Source of the DNA: Parietaria judaica
Lineage: Eukaryota > Streptophyta > Magnoliopsida > Rosales > Urticaceae
Direction: 5' to 3'
NCBI GenBank assembly: GCA_954871525.1
Contig: OX940866.1
Coordinates: forward strand, 16,391,001 to 16,455,000
Length of the DNA stretch: 64,000 bases
How positions within the stretch are numbered: position 1 is the stretch's first letter; the number at the start of each line of letters is the position of its first letter. The translations under genes and the position numbers were made by a program. The notes beneath the pieces were generated by a model. That model saw nothing but the letters and a program-made list of their open reading frames with translations. It was not told where the DNA came from and ran no database searches. Below, in pieces: positions 46,885 to 58,400 of the stretch.

Positions 46885-47830
46885 TCAGTAGTGCGGGTTG
46901 ACTGGCAGGCCTGGTAGCTCGCCTTGGCATAGACAGTCGACAATTGCGGTCATCCACTTAGGCTCGTCTTCGGTGTTAATGGCGAGGATTTCTTCATAGG
47001 CGGTTGACCCTTCCTCTGCCTCTTCGTCGGGGATCTTGTGCTGTTCGTATTCTCCTCTTTCGCTCATTACTTGAGCTGGTGTGGCTGCTTCGCCGTTAGC
47101 GGTTGTAGGGATCCAGGCGATCTCGTATCACCTCAATGGCTGGAGGCGGTCCATGGCTTCTTGCAGCTGTGTTAGCGTCTCGTCTTCCTGTGTCGGTAGT
47201 CTGTCGTTCATCTGGTTTGCGATCCTCGGTGAGCTGTAGTGTACCTGTAAATTCTTCACGTCGAGCCTTTCGGCGAGGTTCAGGCCGGCGAGTAGCGCTC
47301 CGCATTCGGCTTTGTCGTTTAAGGCTGTGAACTTGAACTTAATGGCGTACTTCGACTTTTCTCCTTGCGGGCTGGTGATGATGATTCCTGCTCCTGCGTA
47401 GGCATCGCCGCTCATTCCACTGATGTGCATGCTCCATACCAGCCCATTGGGCGCAGTTCTTCTGCTTGGCGGTGCGTCCTTCGCCTTCCTTCTTTCTTCG
47501 GCTGCCGGGGTGTCGGCGTCATGAGTATGCTTGGCGACTAAGTCAGCCTTTGCTTCTCTTTCATCTGCGACCCATGGGTGGTTCTTTTCTTCACTCCTTT
47601 TCTTGGCGAGGTTGATCTTTTGCTTAATTCGGTATAGGCGAATGAACATCTTGTCGACGAGGCGCCTGTACGTCGTGTAGTCTAGAGAATCTCCTGGTTC
47701 TGCTCCGATCGTCTTCCTGGCATGGTCCAGGTTCTTCTCGTATTGTCGCAGGAGGGCGAATATCTTCTTCAGACCGATAATGGTCGTCGGATTTCTCGCG
47801 GCTCTTCGTGGTTCTCCTCATCTGGCGATG
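46885..47830 (-). pseudogene. Tat pol fragment with archaeal-type RNase H
   Basis: In element sense the segment contains RRLVDKMFIRLYRIKQKINL, then an RNase H-like domain: GDAYAGAGIIITSPQGEKSK followed by NDKAECGALLAGLNLAERLD and VKNLQVHYSSPRIANQMN. This matches the additional RNase H found only in the Tat lineage among plant Ty3/gypsy elements. The usual first catalytic Asp (VDGSS position) reads SMHISG and the later Asp (YSDS) reads YSSP, so the enzyme looks inactive; the Glu of the KAE motif remains. The post-domain spacer (EEILAINTEDEPKWMTAIVD, 46885-47067) follows after a frame change. No integrase comes after it. Confidence 0.75.
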
Positions 47831-47919
47831 CTGAGGTTGCTGACTCCTTTGCTGATGGCGCCGACTGTTGTTATGCTTCAGCGTACTCCTTTCTCGTAGC
47901 AGGCTTATGACTTGGCTTG

Positions 47920-48700
47920 ACTTCCTCGCATGACTCCGATTCCGTTTAGTGTCGGGAATTTAACGAGTAAGTGATAGGTGGATGTCACGGCTTGGAGCTG
48001 GTTGAGCGTGGGCCTCCGAATGATGACGTTCTATGACAAAGGCATATCGACGATGAGATAGCTCACCATTCGAGTCACCCTAATCCCATCTTTGGCCCCG
48101 AAGGTCGTCGGCACCTCGATGGATCTTTCAGTCGTCACGCGTTACCCTGCAAAACCAAATAGTGGTGTGCGAACTTGGTTGGCGATGACTCGGCCTAAGT
48201 TCATTCTGTCGAAGGCCATCTTGAAGATTACGTCGGCTGAGCTTCCACGACGATGCCGTCGTTATGCGGGTGGTGGATGGTGAGAGCTTCGTCTTTGGTG
48301 AAGGTGATGGTTTCGCAAGTGCGGATTGGCGACCATCCTTTCTTTGTTGCGCGTACGTAGCTTCTTCTGCTTTGGCTTGAGTCTCCTGTTCCCGATCCTT
48401 CGATGATTGTTGATACGACGTTCCATGGAGTTGCCGCAATGGCTTTTCCTCAGTTGTCGCCTTGAGTCGTCGGTTGCGTCATCGTCAAGAGTGGGATCTG
48501 CACGCCTTCGTTGTTTGCCATGAGCTTCTTCACGAACTCCTTTAGCTGTCCTTCCTTTATCAGGTTTTCAATTTGACTCCTCAGTTGGTAGCACTGCGAT
48601 GTCAGGTGACCGTAGTCACGATGGAATTGGCAGTATCATCTCTTGTCCTTCGCGGGCCTGTTCAGCGGGTGAGGCTCCTTGAATTTTTTGGCGTGCATGG
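47920..48700 (-). pseudogene. Tat gag C-terminus and protease fragment
   Basis: In element sense, DIFAMHAKKFKEPHPL is followed by a TGA and then [20 protein letters not shown], the C-x2-H-x4-H-x4-C gag motif of Tat elements (48594-48640), then [18 protein letters not shown]. The protease region has ITFTKDEALTIHHPHNDGIVV, then after a frame change GSSADVIFKMAFDRMNLGRV and [20 protein letters not shown]. The residues that should supply the catalytic Asp before GSS are missing, so protease was inactivated by a small deletion. The RT that should follow is absent. Confidence 0.75.
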
Positions 48701-48939
48701 CGAAGATATCGCCTGGAGTAGTCGACAGCGGCGTGTAGTCTTTCCTGTCGAGGCGGAATGGTTTCCTCGTCGCATGACCTCCTTGCGGTTTCGCCATTCG
48801 GTTCTAGTTGTCGTCGATACGACTTTTTTTCCCCTTCGGTTCGTCGGAGGAGTGGTCGTTGCTTCGTCGATGGCTCCCTTGCTCTGTTGACTTCCTACAG
48901 GCGAGGTATTCTTCCACGAAGATGTGCTGAACTGCTCTC

Positions 48940-49298
48940 TGTTGGACATGTGTCCTTAAACAAGCTGTCATTTCCCCAATTGTAAAAGATTTTGACCAAA
49001 GTCGTTGAATAAAATATGTTACTTATTATGTTAATCTTATTTTAGTTTCTGGTAGAGTAAAATAGAATGTTTGTTCCATAGTTCATAAAGGATGCAATTA
49101 TGTTATTATTATCTCAACCGAGTCAATGTGAGGAAGAATCAATAATTATAATAAATGAACTTAAAATGTCTGTGACCAGATTAACTGGGTGAGAGCCCAT
49201 TAATCGTATAAGGTCATTAATGTGAATAAGTGATAATCCTATTCTAGATTAAGTGTGTGTGTCACACTCACTAGAAGTGCATTAAGTATGAAGCGGCT
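48940..49298 (+). repeat. 5' fragment of a copia LTR
   Basis: The fragment begins TGTTGGACATGTGTCC and aligns with the first ~355 bp of the LTR at 49299, ending at AAGTATGAAG plus a few bases. It is more diverged from that LTR than expected of a fresh duplicate. The simplest reading is an older LTR into which the next copia element inserted. Confidence 0.8.
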
Positions 49299-51999
49299 GT
49301 TGGACATATGTGTCCTTAAACAAGATATTTTATCCATTTGTAAAAGATTATGACAAGTCGTTAAATAAAGATGATACTTATTATGATAATCTTATTATAG
49401 TTTCTGGTAGAGTAAAATAGAATGTTTGATCCATAATTCATAAAGGATGCAATTATGAATTATTATCACAACAGAGTCAATGTGAAGAAGAATTAATAAT
49501 CATAATAAATGAACTTAAAATGTCCGTGACCTGATTAACTGGGTGGGAGCCCATTAATTGTATAAGGTCATTAATGTGACTAAGTGACAATCCTATTCTG
49601 GATTTTGTGTGTGTCACACTCACTAGAAGTGCATTAAGTATGAAGTGTCTTCATACTGGACTGGACCTGACTTATACTCCGGAAGTTATCATATAAGACC
49701 GTCACTGATAACTTGGAGTTGAGTCACTAGTAGATGATCAAATAGATATTCGATCTAAGTCCTGAGTGATCTTGAGTCCAAGCTGCTGGCTTGATTGTTC
49801 TTTGATTTAACCGTTAAAGAACACGAAATATTACCGCTGTTCCCAACACTATTATTTTGGGAACATGATAGTCAGCAATAAGGGTAGCTTGGTCATAGAC
49901 ATGGGCATGACACAGCTCTCTTCAGAGTGATGATGATTCCCTTGATTTTTGGTGGTGAGACCATAAGTGGGTTACTCATAATATTGCTGACTGAGTCAAG
50001 GATGAAAATGCAATGAGGGGCATAACGGTACAAACCGCCTACTCATGTGTGGATCATCAAGTGAAAGATCAATAACCCGAATTTGATTGTATCAATGGAC
50101 ACCCTGCTGTTATAAAGGGAATAATATATACCGTATTACTAAAGAGTGTAGCCTCGGGTCTAAAGTGGAATCACTTCGAGGTTTGATGAACAACTAGCAG
50201 TTCGTTGGAGCTTAAGTGATACGGGTCCATGGTCCCCAGGATAGTTCCATAACGGATGATACGTACGTGATTAAAATACATTCTGGATAACGTTTAATCA
50301 TTTGGCTTGACTTATAAAACTGAAAGGTCTGTGGCAGACGTCAGATAGTTTTATCGTTAGCGTGGCAAAAGTACCATATTTTGGTACACGAGATTAACTG
50401 ATTAAATAAAGTTAGAATTTAGATTCTCTATCAGCACCGTGTTGTTGGAAATTAAATTCTAAGTAACTTTTCTTTTTGAACCAAGTCATTTCGACTTACG
50501 GTTAGTGATTTATGGATTTTCTAAGTTTGTGATCGGTTCGATGAACTTTGAAATTAAATCACATGTCACGAATTTAAATGATGGTGTGGCACCATGACAT
50601 TTTAATGTGTGATATTGAGATCAGGAAATATTAATATAATTTAATTATTTGGATTTAATTATTAATATCTTATTAATAATTAATTAATAATTAATAGATT
50701 TATATTAATAAATAAAAATATATATTTATATGTGTAAATTCGAATTAGGGTTTCATGATATGAAACCCTAGCTAAATTCGAATGGTATGATTTGGTCTTC
50801 CATATTTGCGGCATAAGTACCAAATGTTTTGGTATTTTAGCAAATCCCTAAAATCAATTTAATCCATTGGATCGGTTATGATTTAATATCATCCGTTGGA
50901 TTAGGATATTGATAAATTCGAATTTAATAACTTGGTGACCAAGTTTCATTTTTCAAATTTGGTTAATTAATTATATCCGTTAGATCGGTCTAAGATTTAA
51001 TCTTTACCGTCAGATTGAAAATTAATTAATTATATATATTTATATATTTTTCGAATTATGGTTTAAGGATAAAATCGAAATTGTTTTTATTAAATCTTTT
51101 AATATTTGATTTTATCCTAAACTAATTTGATCCATTAGATCGGTTTAAAGATTTATCTCAACCGTTGGATCAAGATAATGATCATTCGAATTTATATATA
51201 TATATATATATATAAATAATTCGAATTTATAAAGATAAGAAGATAGGATTGGATTTTTGATTTTATCCAAATCTTTCTTATTTAGTTAAATCCCTAATTA
51301 ATTATATCCATTGGATTTAGATGAGATTAAATCTGGACCATTGGATTATGATAATTAATTATATTTAATATATGAAATTAAAAAATTAGGGAGGGAATTT
51401 CTCCAATTCAGTTACGGTTTGAGCCTATAAATAGGAGGCTCATTCTACACATTTTTCACACCTTTCCCCAGAGAAAAATTCGAACTCTCCCTCTTGTTTA
51501 GGGTCTGCGAATTTTCTCTCTGATCTCTCTTTTCTGGTTCGGCTTAGGAGACTATTTCTCCGTAAGCTTAAAAAGAACCATCAGTTTAAATTTTGCGACG
51601 GAGTCCTGCCGCCGAAGCCCACGCTTCGGTACGAGGATTCTAGGAGAATATCCCGGAAGATCACGGGAGTTTCCCTCAGCACCGGCGGAGCCCTGCCCGA
51701 TTCAGAATGCGCAGCCGGAAGTCGTCAATAGAGGTACGGCCTTATGCATTGGGTTAATAAATGCAACCATTTACTGCTTTCTATTTATTTCCTATTATGA
51801 CTAGATTATTAATAATGATTTATGAATATTAAATTACATAATATTTATCAGATCTTGTTAAATGGTTATTATCCGATATCCGGACCGTTGGACGGATAAC
51901 AACTTATTCCGCTTTAAATTAATATTTAAATGTTACCCGGACGGTTCGAAGGTACAATTCGTGATAATTTTCATGGAATCCGAGACGTGATTCCCAGCA
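49299..51999 (+). repeat. 5' LTR of the copia element
   Basis: The 2701-bp LTR starts TGTTGGACATATG and ends GATTCCCAGCA. The TATA box is TATAAATA at 51426-51433, within the near-palindrome GAGCCTATAAATAGGAGGCT. It is AT-rich between 50600 and 51380 with repeated 'ATTGGATYGG' and 'CGTTGGAT' words. Confidence 0.9.
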
Positions 52000-52001
52000 A
52001 T

Positions 52002-52015
52002 TGGTATCAGAGCCA
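52002..52015 (+). other. Primer binding site of the copia element
   Basis: TGGTATCAGAGCCA starts two bases after the LTR. It is the initiator Met tRNA site. Confidence 0.9.
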
Positions 52016-53849
52016 TGGTTCAAGGATAAATAATTACGTAATTTAATTAATGGGTTTAAGAACGAATTATTTGATGAATAAAATTAATTATTTAAAATTT
52101 AAAATTTTTAATTTCTAGATATTTTAAATATTAATTTAAAATAAGAAAATTACCCGACCCGAATAATCGGACCGGGTGATTGGACCAGTCTGCCCTTGGC
52201 AGCCCAGCCCGAGAATGACACGAACCGGGGCTGCCGCTGCAGCCCCAGGTAGTTCGCCAGGGCGAAGCCCACGGGCAAGGCCCACGAGCAAGGCCCTCGC
52301 CAAGGCCACTCGGCCAGGGCAAGGGCACCCGTGTGGGCCTGGCGGGCTGGCCGTAGGCCACGCTGCCTGGCAGCGGAATAGGCCTGCAGGCCCAGCCTGA
52401 CGGGCACGGGTAATTACCCTGGCCTACCCGTGGGCTGTGCCTGCCCATTCCACGGGCACGTGGGCTCGGGCTTAAGCCCGGAGGGCCCACGTGCAATTTT
52501 TTTATATGGGTCGGATTTTTATTCCGACCCCGATCCCGTGGATTAATTATTAATTATTATTAATGAAATTAATATTTATGAATTAAAATTAATTATGATT
52601 AATTAATATAAATTAAAATATGGATGTTATTTCCGGATAAATAACATTGTCTTATTTTAATTAATTCATAAAATTAAATATGGATGTTATTTAATAATTA
52701 AATAACATTGTCTTATTTAATAAATTAAAATATGGATGATAATATTCGAAGAATAATATCATTGTCTTATTTTAACATTTCATAAATAATTATTAAAGGG
52801 CATTAAAATGTTTAATGATAATTATAAATATTCATCATAGATATAATTTGTTATAACCTATTTTCATAACCCTCAAACATAGTGTCTATGTTTAAATCAT
52901 TATTAATATGTCTATATAGGATAGATATAAATAATAAAGAGTAAATATAAAGTGTTAATTATTAGTCGGAAAAATTTCAAACGTACAATCTTGCCTAAGG
53001 AAGAGGGAATCAAAAGTGGGGCCGGTGCACCATCCACTTCTGGGTGACCGGTTAGGACCCCTCCCATCGACCTGGAGAGCGTATGGTTTGATCTATCACT
53101 ACCGACGAAATAATAAACACATTTTTAGGGCTTATTTAAAATTACGTGTCGTAATAAATAAAGCCAAAATATAAACTTTTAATGTGTCATTAATAGACAG
53201 TTTATGTAATAAGTTTTTATAACTTAGAAATTAAAAACGTTATTTCCTAAAAACAATGGCAAGTATAGAATAAAACAAAGGTCTCCATTATTACTGTCAC
53301 AATGTCTGCTAACCACACCGCCTCGAGTCACCCTAGTGTGTCCATTCCCTAAGGAAGGTGTGCTTGTGGAAGGTTTGACACCGTGATAGTTCCAAAAGAA
53401 TATGGGGACGGAGGAATCTTGGAAATGGACCGCGAGTCACCCTAGAGTGACCATTCCCTAAAGACGACGTTTCTAAGAGAATCCCGAGAACCGAAAATAA
53501 TGGGTTAAGCTTGCACGGAAGTTGGTGCTTCCTGACCGTCTATGGTGATAGTTAATAATCATAGAGGACTTTTGTAGTTCTTGTTATGAATATTAATTAA
53601 GTTTATGACTAAAACATAGTTTAACCAAACTACACGGTTGATACCGCGAGTCACCCTAGAGTGACCATGCCACTAAGGACGGCAACGACGTGTACAGTCG
53701 GTTAAATTATCACGAAATAGTTAAAAGGGTTTATTTAACGTTTTTCCCAGAACATGTTTGCATCATGTAACTATTTCAAATAAAATATTTTTCTAAACAT
53801 TCTACCTATAATAAAGTTTAATAAGTTTCTTTTTCAATGCCAATCTAAA
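52016..53849 (+). other. Long untranslated leader of the copia element
   Basis: This 1.8-kb leader has no supported gene. It holds a very GC-rich island at 52150-52500 within AT-rich DNA, three stem-loops at 52624-52762, and three copies of a GAGTCACCCTAGAGTGACCA motif near 53324, 53433 and 53646. The open frames in the GC island are composition artefacts. Confidence 0.6.
52624..52762 (+). ncRNA. Three tandem stem-loops in the copia leader
   Basis: Hairpins at 52624-52647, 52684-52708 and 52736-52762 each follow AATATGG and precede TGTCTTATTT. The first two have perfect 9-bp stems (ATGTTATTT / AAATAACAT) with different loops. The third has a different stem (ATGATAATATTC / GAATAATATCAT) that still pairs at 11 of 12 positions. 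Pairing kept while sequence changes suggests RNA structure, perhaps for packaging or dimerisation (inference). Confidence 0.5.
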
Positions 53850-54689
53850 ATGTCGAATCCCATCATGTCATTGCTTTCGAACAACACTCTCGCCGGAAGT
53901 AACTTTCCAAAATGGAAGAGCAATATAAACATTGTCTTGATCAGTGAAAACGTACGCTTTGTTCTCACTGATGAATGTCCCCCTGCACCGGCTGCTAACA
54001 GCGCCAGAGGTGTGAAGGAACTCTATGACTCTTGGATTCATGCAAACAATCGTGCTAAGGCATAAATGCTGGCTAGCATGTCTGATTCACTGAGAGTTAA
54101 GTTAGAGCAAAAGGACACTGCTTATGAGATCATGGAATCTCTCCAAGGGATGTATGGAAAGCAGTCTGAGCAAGCTCAACATGAAGAGACTCGTCGTTAC
54201 ATGAATGCGAAAATGAAACCAGGGACATATGTTCGTGACCACATTATGAGCATGACAAATTGGTTTAATGAGGCTGAGCTGCATGGGGCAATGGTGGATG
54301 AGAAGTCTCAGATCAACATTATTCTTAATTCGCGGTCACCTGAGTTTGTTCCATTCACCAGCAACTACATTATGAACAAACTAAAATATGGTTTGACACA
54401 GCTGATTAATGAGTTGCAAACCTTTGAGGACATCTCGGGTTTGGTGAAGAAAAAGTCTGAATTGAATATAGCATTCAAGAAAGGATCTTCATCTAAGAAC
54501 CCGAGAATGAAGAAAAGGCCCGGTCCTAAGAAAAAGTGGGGGAGGAATTTCCAGCCGAAGATTGCAGACAAGAAAGTCGTTGAGAAAGGAAGATGCTTCC
54601 TTTGCAAGGAAAAGGGACATTGGAAGAGAGATTGTCCCAAATTCCAAAATGAAAAGAAGAACGAAACTGGTGAGTGTCTCACCCGATAA
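53850..54689 (+). pseudogene. Copia gag with one nonsense codon
   Basis: ATG at 53850 starts MSNPIMSLLSNNTLAGSNFP, followed by KWKSNINIVL, the usual start of plant copia gag. TAA at 54063-54065 interrupts at NNRAKA-stop-MLASMSDSL, where a Tyr codon is likely in the parent. The frame then stays open with TAYEIMESLQGMYGKQS, a gag core MNKLKYGLTQLINELQTFED, a Lys-rich stretch and a CCHC knuckle CFLCKEKGHWKRDC near 54595-54640. It ends at 54689, so gag is separated from the rest of pol. It would form the particle; a single readthrough or reversion would reopen it. Confidence 0.85.
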
Positions 54690-55119
54690 GTTTCCAATAC
54701 ACATTTGTTTTAGAAAGTCTTTATCTCCAAAGATCTAAAACTGAAATATGTGATATTCTTTGTTTTCAGCAGCAGCTAAGGAGTGATTGTCTGTAATCAT
54801 CCGAGAGTCTCGGTGATCCTTATCGGCAGCAGAGGAAGAGACTCATCATTGTTTTTTTTACTCAATTCTTGTTTGGATCTATGTTGAAGGGTGATTTGAA
54901 AACCCTTCGACCTTTTTTAAAAAAATATTAAGTTTTATTTAATAAAGTTTCTTATTTCGATCCTATGAATTCTTGAGTAAATTTATGAGCTCTTCATTGA
55001 TAGATAAACCTTTACATGCCTTTAGCAATAATTTGTTTAAAATGTAAAGGTTGATATCTAAACATAGTAATAAGTTTACTATGATGGAAATCTCAAGACA
55101 ATTGGTAAGTATATTACCA
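54690..55119 (+). other. Copia interior, non-coding remnant
   Basis: No domain of protease or integrase is recognisable. The segment is T-rich with an intron-like TTGTTTTCAG at about 54760-54770. It replaces the roughly 2.5 kb expected between gag and RT in copia elements. Confidence 0.45.
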
Positions 55120-55430
55120 TGTTGTTCTTATGACAAAGACACAACACCGAGAACAGTGTCTGTTATCGAAGAGAGTGCGGAAACCACGGTCCCAAATCAG
55201 AACCAAGGGGTACTCAGACGTAGTGGGAGGTTCAAAAGACCTGATGAGCGCTACGAGCACACCCAGTTGGAATTTCACCTAGCCGTCACAGACACTAGCG
55301 TTGAAGATCCCATAGGCTACAAGCAAGCTATGGTTGATCCTGATAAGGGAGAATGGCAGGAAGCCATGAACCAAGAAATAAAATCAATCGATTCTAATGA
55401 AGTCTGGAAACTTGTAGACTTACCGGATGG
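55120..55430 (+). pseudogene. Copia pol fragment: start of the RT region, cut off by satellite
   Basis: The open frame includes RRSGRFKRPDERYEHTQLEF and DPDKGEWQEAMNQEIKSIDS, then NEVWKLVDLPDG. This is the conserved entry into copia RT (the W-x2-AM-x2-E, then W-x-LV-x-LP pattern). It stops at 55430, one codon after LPDG, exactly where satellite sequence begins. The catalytic YVDD region is absent. Confidence 0.85.
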
Positions 55431-58400
55431 TTAATATAGTATATAAAGAAGGCATATGGAGTAATTTTTATGCTTCGGCACCTATTTTGATTTGAACAAA
55501 CTCTTACGCGAAATGAAGCTATAAGAGCCTTATATTCTTTAAGACTCAAAACTTGTTTGATTTTATGTCCACAATACAAATAATATAGTGTATAAAGAAG
55601 GTATATGTAATAATAGCTATGTTTCAGCACCTTTTTTTTCAGTTCTAGCAAACTCTTACGCGAAATTAATCTATTAGAGCCCAAGATTCCTTAAAACTCC
55701 AAACTTGTTTGTTGTTTGGGCTCAATACAATTAATATAGTATATAAAGAAGGGATATGGAGTAATATCTATGTTTCGGCACCTATTTTGATATTGAACGA
55801 ACTCCTACGCGAAACTAAGCTATTAGAGCCCAATATTCTTTAAGACTCCAAACTTGTTTGTTTTTTTTGGCTCAATACAAATAATATAGTGTATAAAGAA
55901 GGTATATGGAATAATAGTTAAGTTTCGGCAACTTTTTTTACTTCTAGCGAACAAGTACGCGAAATTAAGCTATTAGAGCCCACAATGCCTTAAGACTAAA
56001 AAAATGTGTTTTTTTTTTTTGGCTCAATACAATTAATATAGTATATAAAGAAGGCATATGGAGTAATTTTTATGCTTCGGCACCTATTTTGATTTTGAAC
56101 GAACTCTTACGCGAAATGAAGCTATAAGAGCCTAATATTCTTTAAGACTCAAAACTTGTTTGATTTTATGTCCACAATACAAATAATATAGTGTATAAAG
56201 AAGGTATATGGAATAATAGCTATGTTTCAGCACCTTTTTTTTCACTTCTAGCAAACTCTTACGCGAAATTAATCTATTAGAGCCCAAGATTCCTTAAAAC
56301 TCCAAACTTGTTTGTTGTTTGGGCTCAATACAATTAATATAGTATATAAAGAAGGGATATGGAGTAATATCTATGTTTCGGCACCTATTTTGATATTGAA
56401 CGAACTCCTACGCGAAACTAAGCTATTCGAGCCCAATATTCTTTAAGACTCTAAACTTGTTTGTTTTTTTTGGCTCAATACAAATAATATAGTGTATAAA
56501 GAAGGTATATGGAATAATAGTTAAGTTTCGGCAACTTTTTTTACTTCTAGCGAACAAGTACGCGAAATTAAGCTATTAGAGCCAACAATGCCTTAAGACT
56601 AAAAAATGTTTTTTTTTTTTTTTTTTTGGCTCAATACAATTAGTATAGTATATAAAGAAGGCATATGGAGTAATTTTTATGCTTCGGCACCTATTTTGAT
56701 TTTGAACGAACTCTTACGCGAAATGAAGCTATAAGAGCCTAATATTCTTTAAGACTCAAAACTTGTTTGATTTTATGTCCACAATACAAATAATATAGTG
56801 TATAAAGAAGGTATATGGAATAATAGCTATGTTTCAGCACCTTTTTTTTCACTTCTAGCAAACTCTTACGCTAAATTAATCTATTAGAGCCCAAGATTCC
56901 TTAAAACTCCAAACTTGTTTGTTGTTTGGGCTCAATACAATTAATATAGTATATAAAGAAGGGATATGGAGTAATATCTATGTTTCGGCACCTATTTTGA
57001 TATTGAACGAACTCCTACGCGAAACTAAGCTATTCGAGCCCAATATTCTTTAAGACTCGAAACTTGTTTGTTTTTTTTGGCTCAATACAAATAATATAGT
57101 GTATAAAGAAGGTATATGGAATAATAGTTAAGTTTCGGCAACTTTTTTTACTTCTAGCGAACAAGTACGCGAAATTAAGCTATTAGAGCCAACAATGCCT
57201 TAAGACTAAAAAATGTTTTTTTTTTTTTTGGCTCAATACAATTAGTATAGTATATAAAGAAGGCATATGGAGTAATTTTTATGCTTCGGCACCTATTTTG
57301 ATTTTGAACGAACTCTTACGCGAAATGAAGCTATAAGAGCCTAATATTCTTTAAGACTCAAAACTTGTTTGATTTTATGTCCACAATACAAATAATATAG
57401 TGTATAAAGAAGGTATATGGAATAATAGCTATGTTTCAGCACCTTTTTTTTCACTTCTAGCAAACTCTTACGCGAAATTAATCTATTAGAGCCCAAGATT
57501 CCTTAAAACTCCAAACTTGTTTGTTGTTTGGGCTCAATACAATTAATATAGTATATAAAGAAGGGATATGGAGTAATATCTATGTTTCGGCACCTATTTT
57601 GATTTTGAACGAACTCTTACGCGAAACTAAGCTATTAGAGCCCAATATTCTTTAAGACTCCAAACTTGTTTGTTTTTTTTGGCTCAATACAAATAATATA
57701 GTGTATAAAAAAGGTATATGGAATAATAGTTAAGTTTCGGCAACTTTTTTTACTTCTAGCGAACAAGTACGCGAAATTAAGCTATTAGAGCCCACAATGC
57801 CTTAAGACTAAAAAAATGTTTTTTTTTTTTTTGGCTCAATACAATTAATATAGTATATAAAGAAGGCATATGGAGTAATTTTTATGCTTCGGCACCTATT
57901 TTGATTTTGAACGAACTCTTACGCGAAATGAAGCTATAAGAGCCTAATATTCTTTAAGACTCAAAACTTGTTTGATTTTATGTCAACAATACAAATAATA
58001 TAGTGTATAAAGAAGGTATATGGAATAATAGCTATGTTTCAGCACCTTTTTTTTCACTTCTAGCAAACTCTTACGCGAAATTAATCTATTAGAGCCCAAG
58101 ATTCCTTAAAACTCCAAACTTGTTTGTTGTTTGGGCTCAATACAATTAATATAGTATATAAAGAAGGGATATGGAGTAATATCTATGTTTCGGCACCTAT
58201 TTTGATATTGAACGATCTCCTACGCGAAACTAAGCTATTAGAGCCCAATATTCTTTAAGACTCCAAACTTGTTTGTTTTTTTTTTGCTCAATACAAATAA
58301 TATAGTGTATAAAGAAGGTATATGGAATAATAGTTAAATTTCGGCAACTTTTTTTACTTCTAGCGAACAAGTACGCGAAATTAAGGTATTAGAGCCCACA

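Larger units (their letters stand above)
31542..48939 (-). mobile_element. Tat-lineage Ty3/gypsy derivative, 5' end missing, split by CACTA and CRM-like insertions
   Basis: The 3' LTR starts at 31542 (TGTTAATGCG on plus) and continues at 35306-35865 and from 42365 to about 42940, the gaps being later insertions. Its sequence is the reverse complement of the solo Tat LTR at 5540-18419. The interior (about 42940-48939) holds, in element sense, gag, protease, an archaeal-type RNase H segment, a spacer, tandem repeats and an antisense gene. RT, conventional RNase H and integrase are not found. The 5' LTR is missing because copia LTR sequence begins at 48940. The extra RNase H and an antisense ORF between pol and 3' LTR are known hallmarks of Tat elements. 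Confidence 0.75.
49299..55430 (+). mobile_element. Ty1/copia element, internally deleted and truncated by satellite DNA
   Basis: The 5' LTR (49299-51999), an iMet primer site, a long structured leader, gag (53850-54689) and the start of the RT region (to 55430) are present. Protease, integrase and most of RT/RNase H are missing. No 3' LTR exists in the window because the sequence changes to satellite at 55431. The solo LTR at 6689-9440 is of the same family. The copia assignment rests on gag type and the RT-region start sequence. Confidence 0.85.

Noticed and set aside
36609..52015. tRNA gene fragments at TGGTATCAGAGC
   Set aside because: These are retrotransposon primer binding sites right after LTRs. 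No cloverleaf surrounds them.
52131..52496. 121-codon Pro/Gly/Arg-rich frame in the GC-rich island
   Set aside because: High GC removes stops. There is no recognisable domain, and the island sits in an untranslated leader.
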